Assembly: GCA_030601705.1 (NCBI GenBank)
Contig: JAUWBM010000004.1
Span: 1 to 62,378, forward strand
Length of the DNA: 62,378 bases
Direction of reading: 5' to 3'
Source: Thermoplasmatota archaeon
GTDB taxonomy: Archaea; Thermoplasmatota; E2; DHVEG-1
Position 1 is the stretch's first letter. Every line of letters begins with the position of its first letter. Below the pieces are notes generated by a model. That model had not been told where the DNA came from. It did not search any database and worked only from the letters and a program-made list of their open reading frames with translations. The position numbers and the translations under genes are program-made. Shown here one piece after another: positions 32,488 to 41,716 of the stretch.

Positions 32488-33540
32488 ATGACAGAAAAAA
32501 TAAAACTTGCCCAGGGAGCAGGCGGAGAGTTAATGGACAATCTAATCAAGGATAAAATTTTGAAATATTTTGTAAAACAAGATGCTTCAGAAGTATCTCT
32601 TTCCATGTTAGATGATGCTGCAGTAATTGACGATATTGTTTTTTCTACCGACTCTCATACTATCCAACCCATTATTTTTCCAGGTGGAGATATAGGTTCC
32701 CTTGCAGTTTCTGGAACAATAAATGATATAGCTGTTATGGGGGCAAAACCTCTTGCTCTTTCAACAGGCTTTATTATTGAAGAAGGCTTCTCCATCGAAA
32801 CATTTGAAAAAATTGTAATGAGCATGGGCCAATGTTCAGAAGATGCAGGCGTTCCTATTATTACAGGTGATACAAAGGTGGTTGAAAAGGGAGCAATACA
32901 AGAATTTATGATTAATACAAGTGGTATAGGAAAAAGAAGTAAATCTCTTGATAGCAATATTAAGGAAGTGAAACGACATAGACCATTCAATCAGAGGTGG
33001 CTTCTTGATTCAAATTTGGAGAAAGGAGATAAGATTATTCTCTCTGGTAATATCGGTGAGCATGGTATAGCATTGATTTCTTTTCGTGAAGGTTATGGAT
33101 TTGAAACCAAGGTAAAATCAGATGTTGCACCGATAAATGCGCTCATGGAAAAAGCGCTACTCCTGGGAGGTATTGTATCTGCAAAAGACCCTACGAGAGG
33201 AGGGCTTGCAAATACGGTAAATGAATTCAGTGAAAAATCACATATTGGAATTATGCTTGATGAAGAACGCATTCCTATACCAAATGGTGTACGATCTGCA
33301 TGTGATATGCTCGGGATTGATCCTTTAGAGATTGGAAATGAAGGAAAGGTTGTTTTTGGAGTTGTCAAAGAGAAAGCAGAAGGTGTTCTTTCTATTCTTA
33401 AAAAACATCCGCTTGGTAAAAATGCAGCGATTATTGGTGAAGGTACAGATAAAGTAAGAGGTGTAGTTTTGCAGACAACTGTCGGCGGGAGACGGATTTT
33501 ACATAAGCCACTTGGAGATCCTGTTCCAAGGATTTGTTAG
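32488..33540 (+). CDS. hypE: Hydrogenase maturation protein HypE
   Basis: A 350-residue PurM/SelD-fold enzyme that dehydrates the thiocarbamate on its own C-terminal cysteine to make the cyanide ligand of the [NiFe] site. GAGGELMDNLI at the start, DDAAVI…TDSHT, GDTKVVEKG and DPTRGGLANTVNE are family blocks, and the protein ends in PRIC with the carbamoylated terminal Cys in place. GGGAGA precedes the ATG. The hydrogenase structural genes start 76 bp downstream. Confidence 0.95.
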   Translation: MTEKIKLAQGAGGELMDNLIKDKILKYFVKQDASEVSLSMLDDAAVIDDIVFSTDSHTIQPIIFPGGDIGSLAVSGTINDIAVMGAKPLALSTGFIIEEGFSIETFEKIVMSMGQCSEDAGVPIITGDTKVVEKGAIQEFMINTSGIGKRSKSLDSNIKEVKRHRPFNQRWLLDSNLEKGDKIILSGNIGEHGIALISFREGYGFETKVKSDVAPINALMEKALLLGGIVSAKDPTRGGLANTVNEFSEKSHIGIMLDEERIPIPNGVRSACDMLGIDPLEIGNEGKVVFGVVKEKAEGVLSILKKHPLGKNAAIIGEGTDKVRGVVLQTTVGGRRILHKPLGDPVPRIC

Positions 33541-33570
33541 AACACATAATCCGGAAAATTTTTAATACTT

Positions 33571-33591
33571 TGTTAGATTACCTCCCTAACA
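33571..33591. promoter_or_regulatory. Inverted repeat at the hydrogenase promoter
   Basis: TGTTAG at 33571 and CTAACA at 33586 form 6-bp arms around a 9-nt spacer. They lie directly downstream of a tttttaata box (33559-33567) and before the AAGGAG ribosome-binding site, the place expected for a repressor operator. Confidence 0.4.
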
Positions 33592-33616
33592 GATAATTTC
33601 AAGGAGTAGTGTTTTT

Positions 33617-34051
33617 ATGGCAAAAGGACTCACAAAAGCATTTAAAAAAGCGTTATGGGTTTATCATTGCAATTCTGGTTCATGTAACGGGTGTGATATT
33701 GAAATTATTGCTGCACTTTGTCCTCGATATGATGTGGAACGTTTTGGTATTAAGCTTGTTGGATCACCGCGTCACGCTGATGCATTATTGGTTACCGGTC
33801 CCGTGACTAGGCAGATGGTCGATAAGGTAAAGCGCATATATGAACAGATGCCCGATCCCAAGGCTGTTATATGCGTTGGTAATTGCGGCAATACAGGTGA
33901 TGTTTTCTATGAGTCATATAATCTTGTAGGTCCAATTGATAATATCATTCCTGTAGATGTTCATGTGATTGGCTGCCCACCACGACCTGAGGCCATTATT
34001 AATGCAGTTGCTAAAGCATGGGTTAAACTTGAAACGTTGGAGGCGAAATAA
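33617..34051 (+). CDS. [NiFe] hydrogenase small subunit, group 4 (NuoB/EchC/MbhJ-like)
   Basis: A 144-residue subunit binding one proximal 4Fe-4S cluster. CNSGSCNGCDIE (residues 18-29), VCVGNCGNTGDVF and IGCPPRPEAI provide the four Cys ligands typical of complex I PSST-like subunits. The short form without a leader peptide or extra clusters is characteristic of group 4 energy-converting hydrogenases. It starts the four-gene structural operon hypE-small-NuoC-large-ferredoxin with one-base overlap to the next gene. Confidence 0.9.
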   Translation: MAKGLTKAFKKALWVYHCNSGSCNGCDIEIIAALCPRYDVERFGIKLVGSPRHADALLVTGPVTRQMVDKVKRIYEQMPDPKAVICVGNCGNTGDVFYESYNLVGPIDNIIPVDVHVIGCPPRPEAIINAVAKAWVKLETLEAK

Positions 34052-34584
34052 TGACCAAGCAGTTAACTCCTGAAGAAATAGTTAAATCTTTTAAAGACGA
34101 ATTTAAAATAAAAATTAAAGATACTCGTATTGAAAAGCATATTGCAGGAACTAAAAAGAATGAACTTATTCATATTTGGATGAGCGTAGATAGAAGTGTT
34201 TTTAAAAACGTTGTAAAGCATCTCATGACCCTTGAAAAATACCCTCATTTGGCTGTTACATCAGGTTATGACATGGGAAAAACCATCGAGCTCGTTTATC
34301 ATTTTTCTATATATTTTGGAGTGCGATATAGGGAGATTTCACTAAACATAACTGTTGAACTTCCAAAATCCAATCCAACAATTGAAACAATCACTGATCT
34401 TATTCCTGGCGCACTTATTACTGAGCAGGAAAAACAAGAGATGCTTGGGATAAAAGTCAAAGGTATTCCAAAAGATGAGAGAGTTTTTTTGTCAGATGAT
34501 TTTCCAAAAGGTGTTTATCCGTGGCGAAAGGACGAAACAGGACCCGAAAAAATGGTAAGAAATTTACATGAGGTGAAAAAATGA
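34051..34584 (+). CDS. Hydrogenase NuoC-like subunit
   Basis: A 177-residue homologue of the 30-kDa complex I subunit (EchD/MbhK). HIWMSVDRSVFKNVVKHLM, ELVYHFSIYFG and the conserved C-terminal stretch DLIPGALITEQEKQEMLGIKVKGIPKDERVFLSDDFPKGVYPWRKDE identify it. It stabilises the large/small dimer on the peripheral arm. It overlaps both neighbours (1 and 4 bases), so stoichiometric translation is likely. Confidence 0.85.
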   Translation: MTKQLTPEEIVKSFKDEFKIKIKDTRIEKHIAGTKKNELIHIWMSVDRSVFKNVVKHLMTLEKYPHLAVTSGYDMGKTIELVYHFSIYFGVRYREISLNITVELPKSNPTIETITDLIPGALITEQEKQEMLGIKVKGIPKDERVFLSDDFPKGVYPWRKDETGPEKMVRNLHEVKK

Positions 34585-35813
34585 AAGCAAAAACGACTTC
34601 CAAAACAACGTATCAGATTCCGATCGGTCCTATTCATCCTGCACTGAAAGAACCAGTAATGTTTGAGTTTGAAATCGATGGTGAAAAAATCGTAGATGTC
34701 GATGTTACGCTTGGACAAGTGCATAGGACCATTGAATGGACAGGAATGCGAAGAAATCCTATTCAGATTCTGTATTTAGCTGAGCGGATTTGTGGGATTT
34801 GCTCCTATTGTCATCCTATGGCGTTTGCTCTTGCTGTTGAACGTGTAGCAGGTATTGAGGTTCCCGAACGAGCTGATTATTTACGTGTTATACATGCAGA
34901 ACTTGAGAGGATCTGTTCGCATATTTTATGGGCTGGTGTTGCGGCACATGAGATTGGATTCGATTCAGTACTATTCTTTACATGGCAAATAAGAGAAAAG
35001 GCATTGGATCTCACTGAATATTTAACAGGTAATCGTGTCACGAAAGCGATAACAATGATCGGTGGAGTCCGCCGGGATATCACAAAAGACATGTATCCAA
35101 TGATCCATGAGACAATGAACTATTTCAAGGATAATTTTGAGAAACTTCGCCACATCTATTTAGATGATAAGACGTTTAAAATGCGCAGTCAGGGTTGTGG
35201 TATTTTAACAAAGGAAGATGCATTAAAGCTATGTGCATGTGGACCAACTACTCGTGCCTCTGGTGTTAAAAAAGATGTGCGTCTCGATCAGCCATATTTT
35301 GCATTTGGTGACCTTGACTTTGATTATGTAACACCTGATGTTCTCACTGGTGAAGTCAATGGTGATGTCTATGATAGAATTATCGTTCGTTTGTTAGAAG
35401 TGAAACAATCCATTGATTTAATTGAACAATGTCTTGATAAAATACCTGCTGGTGATATAGTATCTGAACCCAAGATTCCAAAGCTGCTTGCAACACTTAA
35501 GAAAGCAAAAGGAGAAGGCATTGGAAGAATGGAAGCACCCCGAGGTGAAGTATTTCATTATGTGAAACTAACTGAACAAGAGGCTCCTTACTCCTGGAAG
35601 GTTCGCGCTCCAACTTATAACAATATTCTTCCGTGGATACCCATGCTAAGAGGAGAGCAGATAGCTGATATTCCAATTGTTGCTGCTTCAACAGATCCTT
35701 GTATGTCTTGTACCAACAGGGTTGCAGTTGTTGATAATGGTAAAAAATATGCTTTGAATAAAGAAGAGCTTCATCGGATGAGTGTTGAAAAAACAAGGAG
35801 GCTTATGGCATGA
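34581..35813 (+). CDS. [NiFe] hydrogenase large subunit, group 4 (NuoD/EchE/MbhL-like)
   Basis: A 410-residue catalytic subunit. RICGICSYCH (about residues 70-79) and DPCMSC (about 373-378) supply all four Cys ligands of the Ni-Fe centre, so this is a hydrogenase, not a complex I subunit. After DPCMSCTNR there is a 30-residue tail comparable to the one E. coli HycI removes from HycE; a HycI-like protease lies at 22.2 kb. It probably evolves H2 with ferredoxin as donor. It is translationally coupled on both sides. Confidence 0.92.
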   Translation: MKAKTTSKTTYQIPIGPIHPALKEPVMFEFEIDGEKIVDVDVTLGQVHRTIEWTGMRRNPIQILYLAERICGICSYCHPMAFALAVERVAGIEVPERADYLRVIHAELERICSHILWAGVAAHEIGFDSVLFFTWQIREKALDLTEYLTGNRVTKAITMIGGVRRDITKDMYPMIHETMNYFKDNFEKLRHIYLDDKTFKMRSQGCGILTKEDALKLCACGPTTRASGVKKDVRLDQPYFAFGDLDFDYVTPDVLTGEVNGDVYDRIIVRLLEVKQSIDLIEQCLDKIPAGDIVSEPKIPKLLATLKKAKGEGIGRMEAPRGEVFHYVKLTEQEAPYSWKVRAPTYNNILPWIPMLRGEQIADIPIVAASTDPCMSCTNRVAVVDNGKKYALNKEELHRMSVEKTRRLMA

Positions 35814-36211
35814 GATTCTCAATGTTGCCCCAAGTGTTTGCACAGATGTTTAAAAAACCTTGGACAAACAAGTTTCCAGCGAAATATATCCCCCATTCTA
35901 CAACCAAGTTTTTAGATGATGTAGGAAGTGGTAAAGCAGAGATTATTCCCCCTATAGAAACGCCTGAAGGGTTTCGTGGGAAAATCCAATATGACACAGA
36001 AAAATGTACAGGATGTAAACTATGTATTAGGGTTTGTCCTACTGAAGCCATAGAATACAAAGAAAAAGAAAAGAAGATAAAGATCTATCTTGCGCGATGT
36101 TGCTTTTGTGCCCAATGCAACGATGTATGTCCTGTTAAATGTCTAAGCATGAGCAATGAGTTTTTACTTGCTGATGCTGACAAATATTCGAAGGATTTGA
36201 TTGTTGAATAA
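35810..36211 (+). CDS. Hydrogenase ferredoxin-like subunit (NuoI/EchF/MbhN-like)
   Basis: A 133-residue subunit with two 4Fe-4S motifs: CTGCKLCIRVCPTEAIEY (about 66-83) and CCFCAQCNDVCPVKC (about 101-115). It relays electrons from ferredoxin to the small subunit. The N-terminal 60 residues (LPQVFAQMFKKPWTNKFP…) are as in group 4 hydrogenases. It ends the structural block; no membrane-subunit gene (NuoH or NuoL type) follows, hypF does instead. Confidence 0.9.
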   Translation: MRFSMLPQVFAQMFKKPWTNKFPAKYIPHSTTKFLDDVGSGKAEIIPPIETPEGFRGKIQYDTEKCTGCKLCIRVCPTEAIEYKEKEKKIKIYLARCCFCAQCNDVCPVKCLSMSNEFLLADADKYSKDLIVE

Positions 36212-36223
36212 TGGTAAGATTTG

Positions 36224-38413
36224 ATGAAACTTATTTTTAAGGGTATTGTCCAGGGAGTTGGTTTTAGACCAACAATTTATCGGGTAGCTAAAAAGCTAGG
36301 CCTCAAAGGCTACGTTTTGAATAAGGGTTCCGAAGTAGAGGTAGTTATCGATAAAGATGTCGATCGCTTTATTGAACTGGTTAAAAAACAACTGCCATCT
36401 ATAGCTAATGTTACTGACATTATTGTGGAACCTGATGATAGAGCCTTTGATGATTTTCAAATTCTTCATAGCAGGAGGGGTGAGAGGCATTCACTTATCC
36501 CTATTGATATTGATATTTGTGATGGTTGTCTTAAGGAGATATTTGATAAAAAGAATAGAAGACATCTATTTCCCTTTACGAATTGTACGGTGTGTGGTGC
36601 TCGTTTCAGTCTCATCAAAGATGTTCCCTATGATAGAGAGCGTACAGCTATGGATGAATTTCATTTATGTGAAACATGCAAAAAAGAGTACAAGGACCCA
36701 TTGAATCGCCGGTACCATGCGCAGACAATATCTTGCCCAAGTTGTGGTCCAAAGTATAAATTGTACGATAAAAACCTACGTGATTTAGGTGAAAAAGATT
36801 CTATAAAACGCTTTGCAGAGCATATCGAAGATGGTAAAATTGGCGTGATAAAATCTTGGGGCGGTATGCATATCTGTTGTAGACTTGATGAAATAAAACG
36901 TTTTAGAGAATGGTACGGTCGCCCTCAGAAATCATTTGCTGTAATGGTAAAAGATATTGAAACTGCAAAGAGATATGGTGATATAACAGAGAACGAACGG
37001 AAACTGCTGCTTTCTAAGAGCAAACCTATTGTTCTTGTAGAGAAGAAAAAAGCAGAACAGATATCTCCAGGTTTGAATACAATAGGTTTGTATCTCCCTT
37101 ATACTGGTCTTCATCATCTTCTTTTTTCATTTCTAGAGATTGATGCGATGATTATGACCTCTGCAAATATCCCTGGCGAGCCAATGATGACCCATAACGA
37201 GGAGGCGTTTTCACTTAATGCAGACGTATATCTACTACATAATCGCGATATACCAAACAGGGTCGATGACTCAGTAGTGAGAATTTGGAAAGGTAACACC
37301 TTCTTCTTGAGGAAATCACGGGGTTTTGTACCAGAACCACTTGATGTATCCTATGATAAGCAAGTTCTGAGTGTTGGCGCTGGAGAGAATATCTGCGGGG
37401 CTATCTCGTGTGATAAAAAAGTGTATGCTACCCAGTACATAGGCAATTCAAAATATTATCCCAATTTAGAGTTTTTAGAGCAGAGTCTACGACATTTGAT
37501 GAAACTTACCATGAAGGAAGAGAGAATTGATGCTGTTTCTATGGATATACATCCTGGTTATAACACGAGGAAAGTAGCTAAACAGTTTTCTAAAGAGTTT
37601 TCAGTGCCCTGTTTTGAGGTGCAACATCATTGGGCGCATGCTACTTCGTTGTTGGTTGACAATAATATAAGCGAGGGTGTTGTGTTAACACTTGATGGAT
37701 TGGGGTATGGCAGTGATGGTACATTTTGGGGCGGAGAAGTCCTTGTTGCTGATTTTGAAGGTTTTAAACGTGTTGGACATTTGGAGAATATACCATTATT
37801 GGGTGGTGATCAGGCGACAAAGGATCCACGCAGATTGGTCTTTGCGATATTCAAAAAATTTGGTAATGAGAAGTATTTCGTAGGCGACGAAGCCGTTATT
37901 TTGAGTAAGATGATGGATAAGGCACCTTTGTCAAGTAGCATGGGAAGGGTGCTAGATGCTCTATCTTGTTATTTTGATATTTGTACAAAAAGAACATATG
38001 ATGGCGAACCTGCTATGAAGCTGGAAAAATATCTGGCCAATGGAGAAGATAAGTACCCTTTTGATATTGAAGTAAATAATGGTACTGTTGGTACAACTGA
38101 TCTTTTTAGACAGCTTGAAGAAAAAATAAAGAGTGATGTTACAGAAACACAGAAGGCAGATCTTTCTTATTCTCTTGTGAAAACAATTGTTGACAAACTA
38201 ACCGATATTGCAATTGAACATGCCGAAAGAAATAGTATTAAAGATATAGGTATGACAGGTGGCGTTTCATACAACATTCCAGTTACAGAGATGGCTGAAA
38301 AAAGAGTTAATAAGGCAGGATTAAGACTGGTTGTACATAACCGTGTTCCTAATGGAGACGGCGGTATAGCAATAGGTCAAAATGTTATAGCTAGTCATAA
38401 GTTATCGTCTTAG
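36224..38413 (+). CDS. hypF: Carbamoyltransferase HypF
   Basis: A 729-residue enzyme that makes carbamoyl adenylate from carbamoyl phosphate and transfers the group to HypE. An acylphosphatase domain starts the protein (KGIVQGVGFRPTIYRVAKKLGL), two zinc fingers follow (CDGCLKEIF … CTVCGARF and CETCKKEY … CPSCGPKY), then a YrdC-like domain (KIGVIKSWGGMHICCR … MMTHNEEA) and a Kae1-like domain (VQHHWAHATSLLVDN, VLTLDGLGYGSDGTFWGGE, MTGGVSYN). Length is standard. The ATG at 36224 is used rather than the TTG just before it. With HypE and the protease it completes part of the maturation set; HypA-D are not in the window. Confidence 0.95.
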   Translation: MKLIFKGIVQGVGFRPTIYRVAKKLGLKGYVLNKGSEVEVVIDKDVDRFIELVKKQLPSIANVTDIIVEPDDRAFDDFQILHSRRGERHSLIPIDIDICDGCLKEIFDKKNRRHLFPFTNCTVCGARFSLIKDVPYDRERTAMDEFHLCETCKKEYKDPLNRRYHAQTISCPSCGPKYKLYDKNLRDLGEKDSIKRFAEHIEDGKIGVIKSWGGMHICCRLDEIKRFREWYGRPQKSFAVMVKDIETAKRYGDITENERKLLLSKSKPIVLVEKKKAEQISPGLNTIGLYLPYTGLHHLLFSFLEIDAMIMTSANIPGEPMMTHNEEAFSLNADVYLLHNRDIPNRVDDSVVRIWKGNTFFLRKSRGFVPEPLDVSYDKQVLSVGAGENICGAISCDKKVYATQYIGNSKYYPNLEFLEQSLRHLMKLTMKEERIDAVSMDIHPGYNTRKVAKQFSKEFSVPCFEVQHHWAHATSLLVDNNISEGVVLTLDGLGYGSDGTFWGGEVLVADFEGFKRVGHLENIPLLGGDQATKDPRRLVFAIFKKFGNEKYFVGDEAVILSKMMDKAPLSSSMGRVLDALSCYFDICTKRTYDGEPAMKLEKYLANGEDKYPFDIEVNNGTVGTTDLFRQLEEKIKSDVTETQKADLSYSLVKTIVDKLTDIAIEHAERNSIKDIGMTGGVSYNIPVTEMAEKRVNKAGLRLVVHNRVPNGDGGIAIGQNVIASHKLSS

Positions 38414-38476
38414 GATTCTATAATTTTATTGACAGAAACAACTTTTTAATAGTGAATCATGTATCGGTGGTTTGTT

Positions 38477-38725
38477 ATGGGAAAAAACAGAGATTTAATA
38501 CAAATACTAACGCTTGTGTTGATTGGAATGTTTATACCATTTCTTATTTCAATCACAATTACTTATAGTTTAGATTTAACAAATATGAGTGATTTAATAA
38601 AGATAGGTTCAACATTTGGATATTTCTTACTTATATTTGGAATTGAGCTGTTAATAGTTTATTTATATTTTACAATAAGCAATAAGATGGCCAACAAAAA
38701 TATGGAAAGATACAAGCCAAAATAA
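38477..38725 (+). CDS. Small two-helix membrane protein
   Basis: An 82-residue protein with two hydrophobic helices (about residues 12-32 and 47-70) and charged ends. No family recognised. The ATG at 38477 lies about 30 nt from an actttttaat box, favouring it over an in-frame ATG at 38459. Topology suggests both ends on the same side of the membrane. No functional inference is possible. Confidence 0.5.
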   Translation: MGKNRDLIQILTLVLIGMFIPFLISITITYSLDLTNMSDLIKIGSTFGYFLLIFGIELLIVYLYFTISNKMANKNMERYKPK

Positions 38726-38793
38726 TATTTAGTTTTTTAAGGGTAAAAGATAAATATGAAAACTATAATCCGGTGCCAAAGAGGTTGATAGAC

Positions 38794-38961
38794 ATGGCAG
38801 TAAATATAGATAAAGAAAAATGTACAGCGTGTGGGGCATGCGAAGAAGCTTGTCTAGTTGATGCAATAAAAGTCGATGAAACGGCAGAAGTTGATGAAGA
38901 AAACTGTATTGACTGTGGCACGTGCGTCGATGAATGTCCGGTTGAGGCAATAAGCCTATAA
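38794..38961 (+). CDS. 2[4Fe-4S] ferredoxin
   Basis: A 55-residue ferredoxin with two complete cluster motifs, CTACGACEEACLVDAI and CIDCGTCVDECPVEAI, in the clostridial-type short form. GAGGT upstream at 8-nt spacing selects the ATG at 38794 over a GTG at 38773. It is a plausible electron donor to the hydrogenase encoded 2.6 kb upstream. Acidic composition fits an electron carrier. Confidence 0.92.
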   Translation: MAVNIDKEKCTACGACEEACLVDAIKVDETAEVDEENCIDCGTCVDECPVEAISL

Positions 38962-38998
38962 TCTCTACCTATAATTGGATACCCTAAAGTTTTATTCT

Positions 38999-39685
38999 TT
39001 AAACTTTCTTATTACGAAGTCTTATCTGTATTTTTTCACTAGTTAGTTCTCTCAATGCATCCCTAGCAATCCACTTTGCAGATTTTGAATCGATCTTTAA
39101 AATCTCCTCAGATAGTTTTATCATCTGGTTATTAAGGTCTAGATTACGCTTACCAATGTTTCTTAAAGCCCAGTTGACAGCTTTCTTAACGTAATTGCGA
39201 TCATCAATTGAGTGTTTTTTAATTAAAGGGAAAAATCGTTCAAACTTTTTGTCACTAGCTTTTTTATCATGAACTGCTAAACCAGCAATTAATGAGAAAG
39301 CACCCCGCTTAACAAACTCCTCGTCACGTTCTGCCCACTCAACAACCTTTATCCATGCAAGATGGGTTAAGTCAAAAAGACTAGTACACGCTTGATCACA
39401 AACATCCCATGAATCAAAATCTTTTGCCCAGGAATCCATTTGCTCCCCAGTAACCTTTGCAGGATCCTCAATAAAGCAAGCTAGTAATCTTGCATCATGA
39501 ATACCCGAATCCCATAGTTTTAAAGCAAGCTCGTGGTCTTTGCCGATCTCTTTAGCAATGGGCCTCAACTTATAAATTGAAATGCCAAGATTGTTCTTAG
39601 GATTGATTCCATATCGTGCCATACCCTTGACTGCTTCTGAATTGGATAAAGATTTTAACTTACTAATAATTTCTTCATAGTGCAT
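38999..39685 (-). CDS. DNA alkylation repair protein (AlkD/AlkC-like HEAT repeats)
   Basis: A 228-residue all-helical protein. The N-terminal YGINPKNNLGISIYKLRPIAKEIGKDHELALKLWDSGIHDARLLA and the WDVCDQACTSLFD, FVKRGAFSLIAGL, DDRNYVKKAVNWALRNIGKRN blocks are typical of AlkD-type HEAT-repeat DNA glycosylases, which excise positively charged alkylated bases. The gene is followed on the same strand by a metal permease 21 bp further; they may be co-transcribed. Archaeal members are often annotated only as DNA alkylation repair proteins. Confidence 0.85.
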   Translation of the reverse strand: MHYEEIISKLKSLSNSEAVKGMARYGINPKNNLGISIYKLRPIAKEIGKDHELALKLWDSGIHDARLLACFIEDPAKVTGEQMDSWAKDFDSWDVCDQACTSLFDLTHLAWIKVVEWAERDEEFVKRGAFSLIAGLAVHDKKASDKKFERFFPLIKKHSIDDRNYVKKAVNWALRNIGKRNLDLNNQMIKLSEEILKIDSKSAKWIARDALRELTSEKIQIRLRNKKV

Positions 39686-39706
39686 TTAATTTTTCCAACT
39701 CAGTAA

Positions 39707-40861
39707 TCATAGAAGCGTATTAAACAAATATCCTAAAATTAGAATTTGAGGAACTGTAATAATTGGAAGCCATAGTGCAGCTTTTTTCCCGATATTGTGC
39801 CATATAAGACCTATTTCTGTGTAATCTGTAGCTACTCCTGCCATAAGAAACGTAAAGCTATTCCCAAATGCTCCCGTTTGGTTAAATATCTCAAATGCAA
39901 GTGGAGAACTGCCCTCAGAACATACCTCAATAATTGTAGCAAAAAGAAGGGTTACTAATAACCCTAAAAATGTTGGTCCCATATATTCCATAAAAAGATG
40001 CTGGGGAACATACGCTCTAGCAAAAGATGCCATGAGCATACCAATTAAAAGCCACCACATAACCATTTTAGTAAGTGACCATGAACCTTTAATCGTTCCT
40101 TTTATCGCGTCTATATTGTTTTTTGCGGTAAAATCATATTCTTTCCATCTTCGTTTCACATCTTTTATTATAGAAAAATCTGTTAATACTGGTCTGTCTT
40201 CCCCCATTGCACAATGACTGCACTCGACCATTCCCTTTCGCTCCAAACTTTGATAGATTAAACCAGTTATCATTGCAATTATCAATGCAGATATAATAAT
40301 AAATGCAGCCTTCAAGCCAAAAAAACCAAAGAGGAGAACTGTGATTGGAAGATTTGCCCATGGTGATGCCAATAAGAAGGCTACAACAGAAGCGGTATTC
40401 GCTCCCTTTTTATATAACTCCATCGCTATTGCTAAGATTCCATGAGAACACGCGGTCATCAGAAAGCCAAATATGACGGCGTAAATTATGGTTCTTTTTC
40501 TATGTCTTGATAAATACTTCTCAATGTATTCCCTTGGTATAAAATAATCAATAATACCACCTACAAGAAATCCTAGTAGTACAGCCCACCATATTAGTTT
40601 CAGGTAATCAATAAAAGCATCGAAAAAATCATTTAAATATGGTATAAAATAGCCAATTATTAGTAGAACAATTACTACAATTCCTACCATAAATAATCGT
40701 TCTTTATACCATTTCTTAGGTTTTACAGCACATGAAAAACATTCTTCATGTTTAATATTGTGTTTTTTCTCATATTTTTCGATGCATCCTTTTGAACAAA
40801 AATAGTGACCATGAGCAGATATGGTTCCTTTCATCCCACAAATTGGATCAATTTTGTTCAT
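39707..40861 (-). CDS. DUF318-family permease with N-terminal TRASH/YHS metal-binding motif
   Basis: A 384-residue membrane protein. The N-terminal 40 residues hold CGM … YFCSKGCIEKYEK, a TRASH-like metal-binding finger, and CFSC follows. About eight to ten membrane helices follow with the DUF318/COG0701 signature GFLMTACSHGILAIAMELYKKGANTASVVAFLLASPWANL and a matching second half (FATIIEVCSEGSSPLAFEIFNQTGAFGNSFTFLMAGVATDYTEIG). Members of this family are described as Cu/Zn efflux or organoarsenical permeases. The metal sensor fused to it suggests heavy-metal export. Confidence 0.8.
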   Translation of the reverse strand: MNKIDPICGMKGTISAHGHYFCSKGCIEKYEKKHNIKHEECFSCAVKPKKWYKERLFMVGIVVIVLLIIGYFIPYLNDFFDAFIDYLKLIWWAVLLGFLVGGIIDYFIPREYIEKYLSRHRKRTIIYAVIFGFLMTACSHGILAIAMELYKKGANTASVVAFLLASPWANLPITVLLFGFFGLKAAFIIISALIIAMITGLIYQSLERKGMVECSHCAMGEDRPVLTDFSIIKDVKRRWKEYDFTAKNNIDAIKGTIKGSWSLTKMVMWWLLIGMLMASFARAYVPQHLFMEYMGPTFLGLLVTLLFATIIEVCSEGSSPLAFEIFNQTGAFGNSFTFLMAGVATDYTEIGLIWHNIGKKAALWLPIITVPQILILGYLFNTLL

Positions 40862-40883
40862 TTACCAAGCCTATTGTAGTTTG

Positions 40884-41507
40884 TTATTTCAATATTTTGC
40901 CTGTTTCCATATACCAGAGATAAAGATCAAGTTCAGCCAAATTAAGACCTGATTTTTCAGCGATTTTTTTTAATATTTTTTCAATTTCTAAGTATTTTTT
41001 TCTAGTGAGAGCTTTAGGTTTTTCAATCAAATCATATTTTGCTAGGATATCTATTATATGAAAATCAATAATTGCAAAATCATCAAAACCAATGTTTCTT
41101 AAGAAGTGACTAGTTTCTTTATATCCGATTCCTTTAACATTTTTAACCAACCACTCTCTTAATTCGTCATTTTTATGTGATTCGACAACTCTTTTAAGCA
41201 TATCTTTGCAATTACGAGATTCAGATATGTATGATGCCCTCATGTTTGGAAAACGATGGCCCAATTCCTGTAATTTTTTTGCTAAATCCTCTTCAGAATC
41301 ATTTGAAAAACACTCTCCAATTTCATTCTGAATTTTTATGCTCTTTTCAGCGTTAAAATTTGCAGTTAGTATACAAAAACACATCTCATTAAACAGTTCA
41401 TTGGTTGATTTTTTATCTATGCTTTTGAACTCTTTGATTCTATTGTTTACTAACTTACCTATTTCGCCTTTTTTTAAAGATTCGATTTTATCTATAAGTT
41501 TTTCCAT
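40884..41507 (-). CDS. N-glycosylase/DNA lyase (Ogg2-like)
   Basis: A 207-residue helix-hairpin-helix/GPD-type DNA glycosylase. LVKNVKGIGYKETSHFLRNIGF is the hairpin that grips DNA with the catalytic Lys position (GIGYKE), and FAIIDFHIIDIL contains the catalytic Asp. It removes 8-oxoguanine and cleaves the abasic site. Family blocks begin at MEKLIDKIE, so the ATG at 41507 is preferred over 41525. The short size is that of archaeal Ogg2. Confidence 0.88.
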   Translation of the reverse strand: MEKLIDKIESLKKGEIGKLVNNRIKEFKSIDKKSTNELFNEMCFCILTANFNAEKSIKIQNEIGECFSNDSEEDLAKKLQELGHRFPNMRASYISESRNCKDMLKRVVESHKNDELREWLVKNVKGIGYKETSHFLRNIGFDDFAIIDFHIIDILAKYDLIEKPKALTRKKYLEIEKILKKIAEKSGLNLAELDLYLWYMETGKILK

Positions 41508-41702
41508 AAACTTCAGCCATTGCAAAATTTAAAATTCATATTTACCTACTTATCGAATGATTGTTCAATAGATTTTCTGTGATAACAACAATACATCCCT
41601 AAAAATAGGATGGATGGAGACGTAAATCTGGCAGGGGTAAGAGTTGGTGAGGAGGAAAGGATGAAATACAAAAAAGATGCTTCCCCTGTTTTACATCTCC
41701 AG

Positions 41703-41716
41703 TTAACAATCGTTAA
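41703..41716. promoter_or_regulatory. Regulator operator, copy 1
   Basis: TTAACAATCGTTAA, a 14-mer with TTAAC/GTTAA arms. It lies just inside a predicted leftward transcription start and repeats almost exactly 111 bp downstream. It likely binds the regulator encoded at 41858. Confidence 0.6.
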
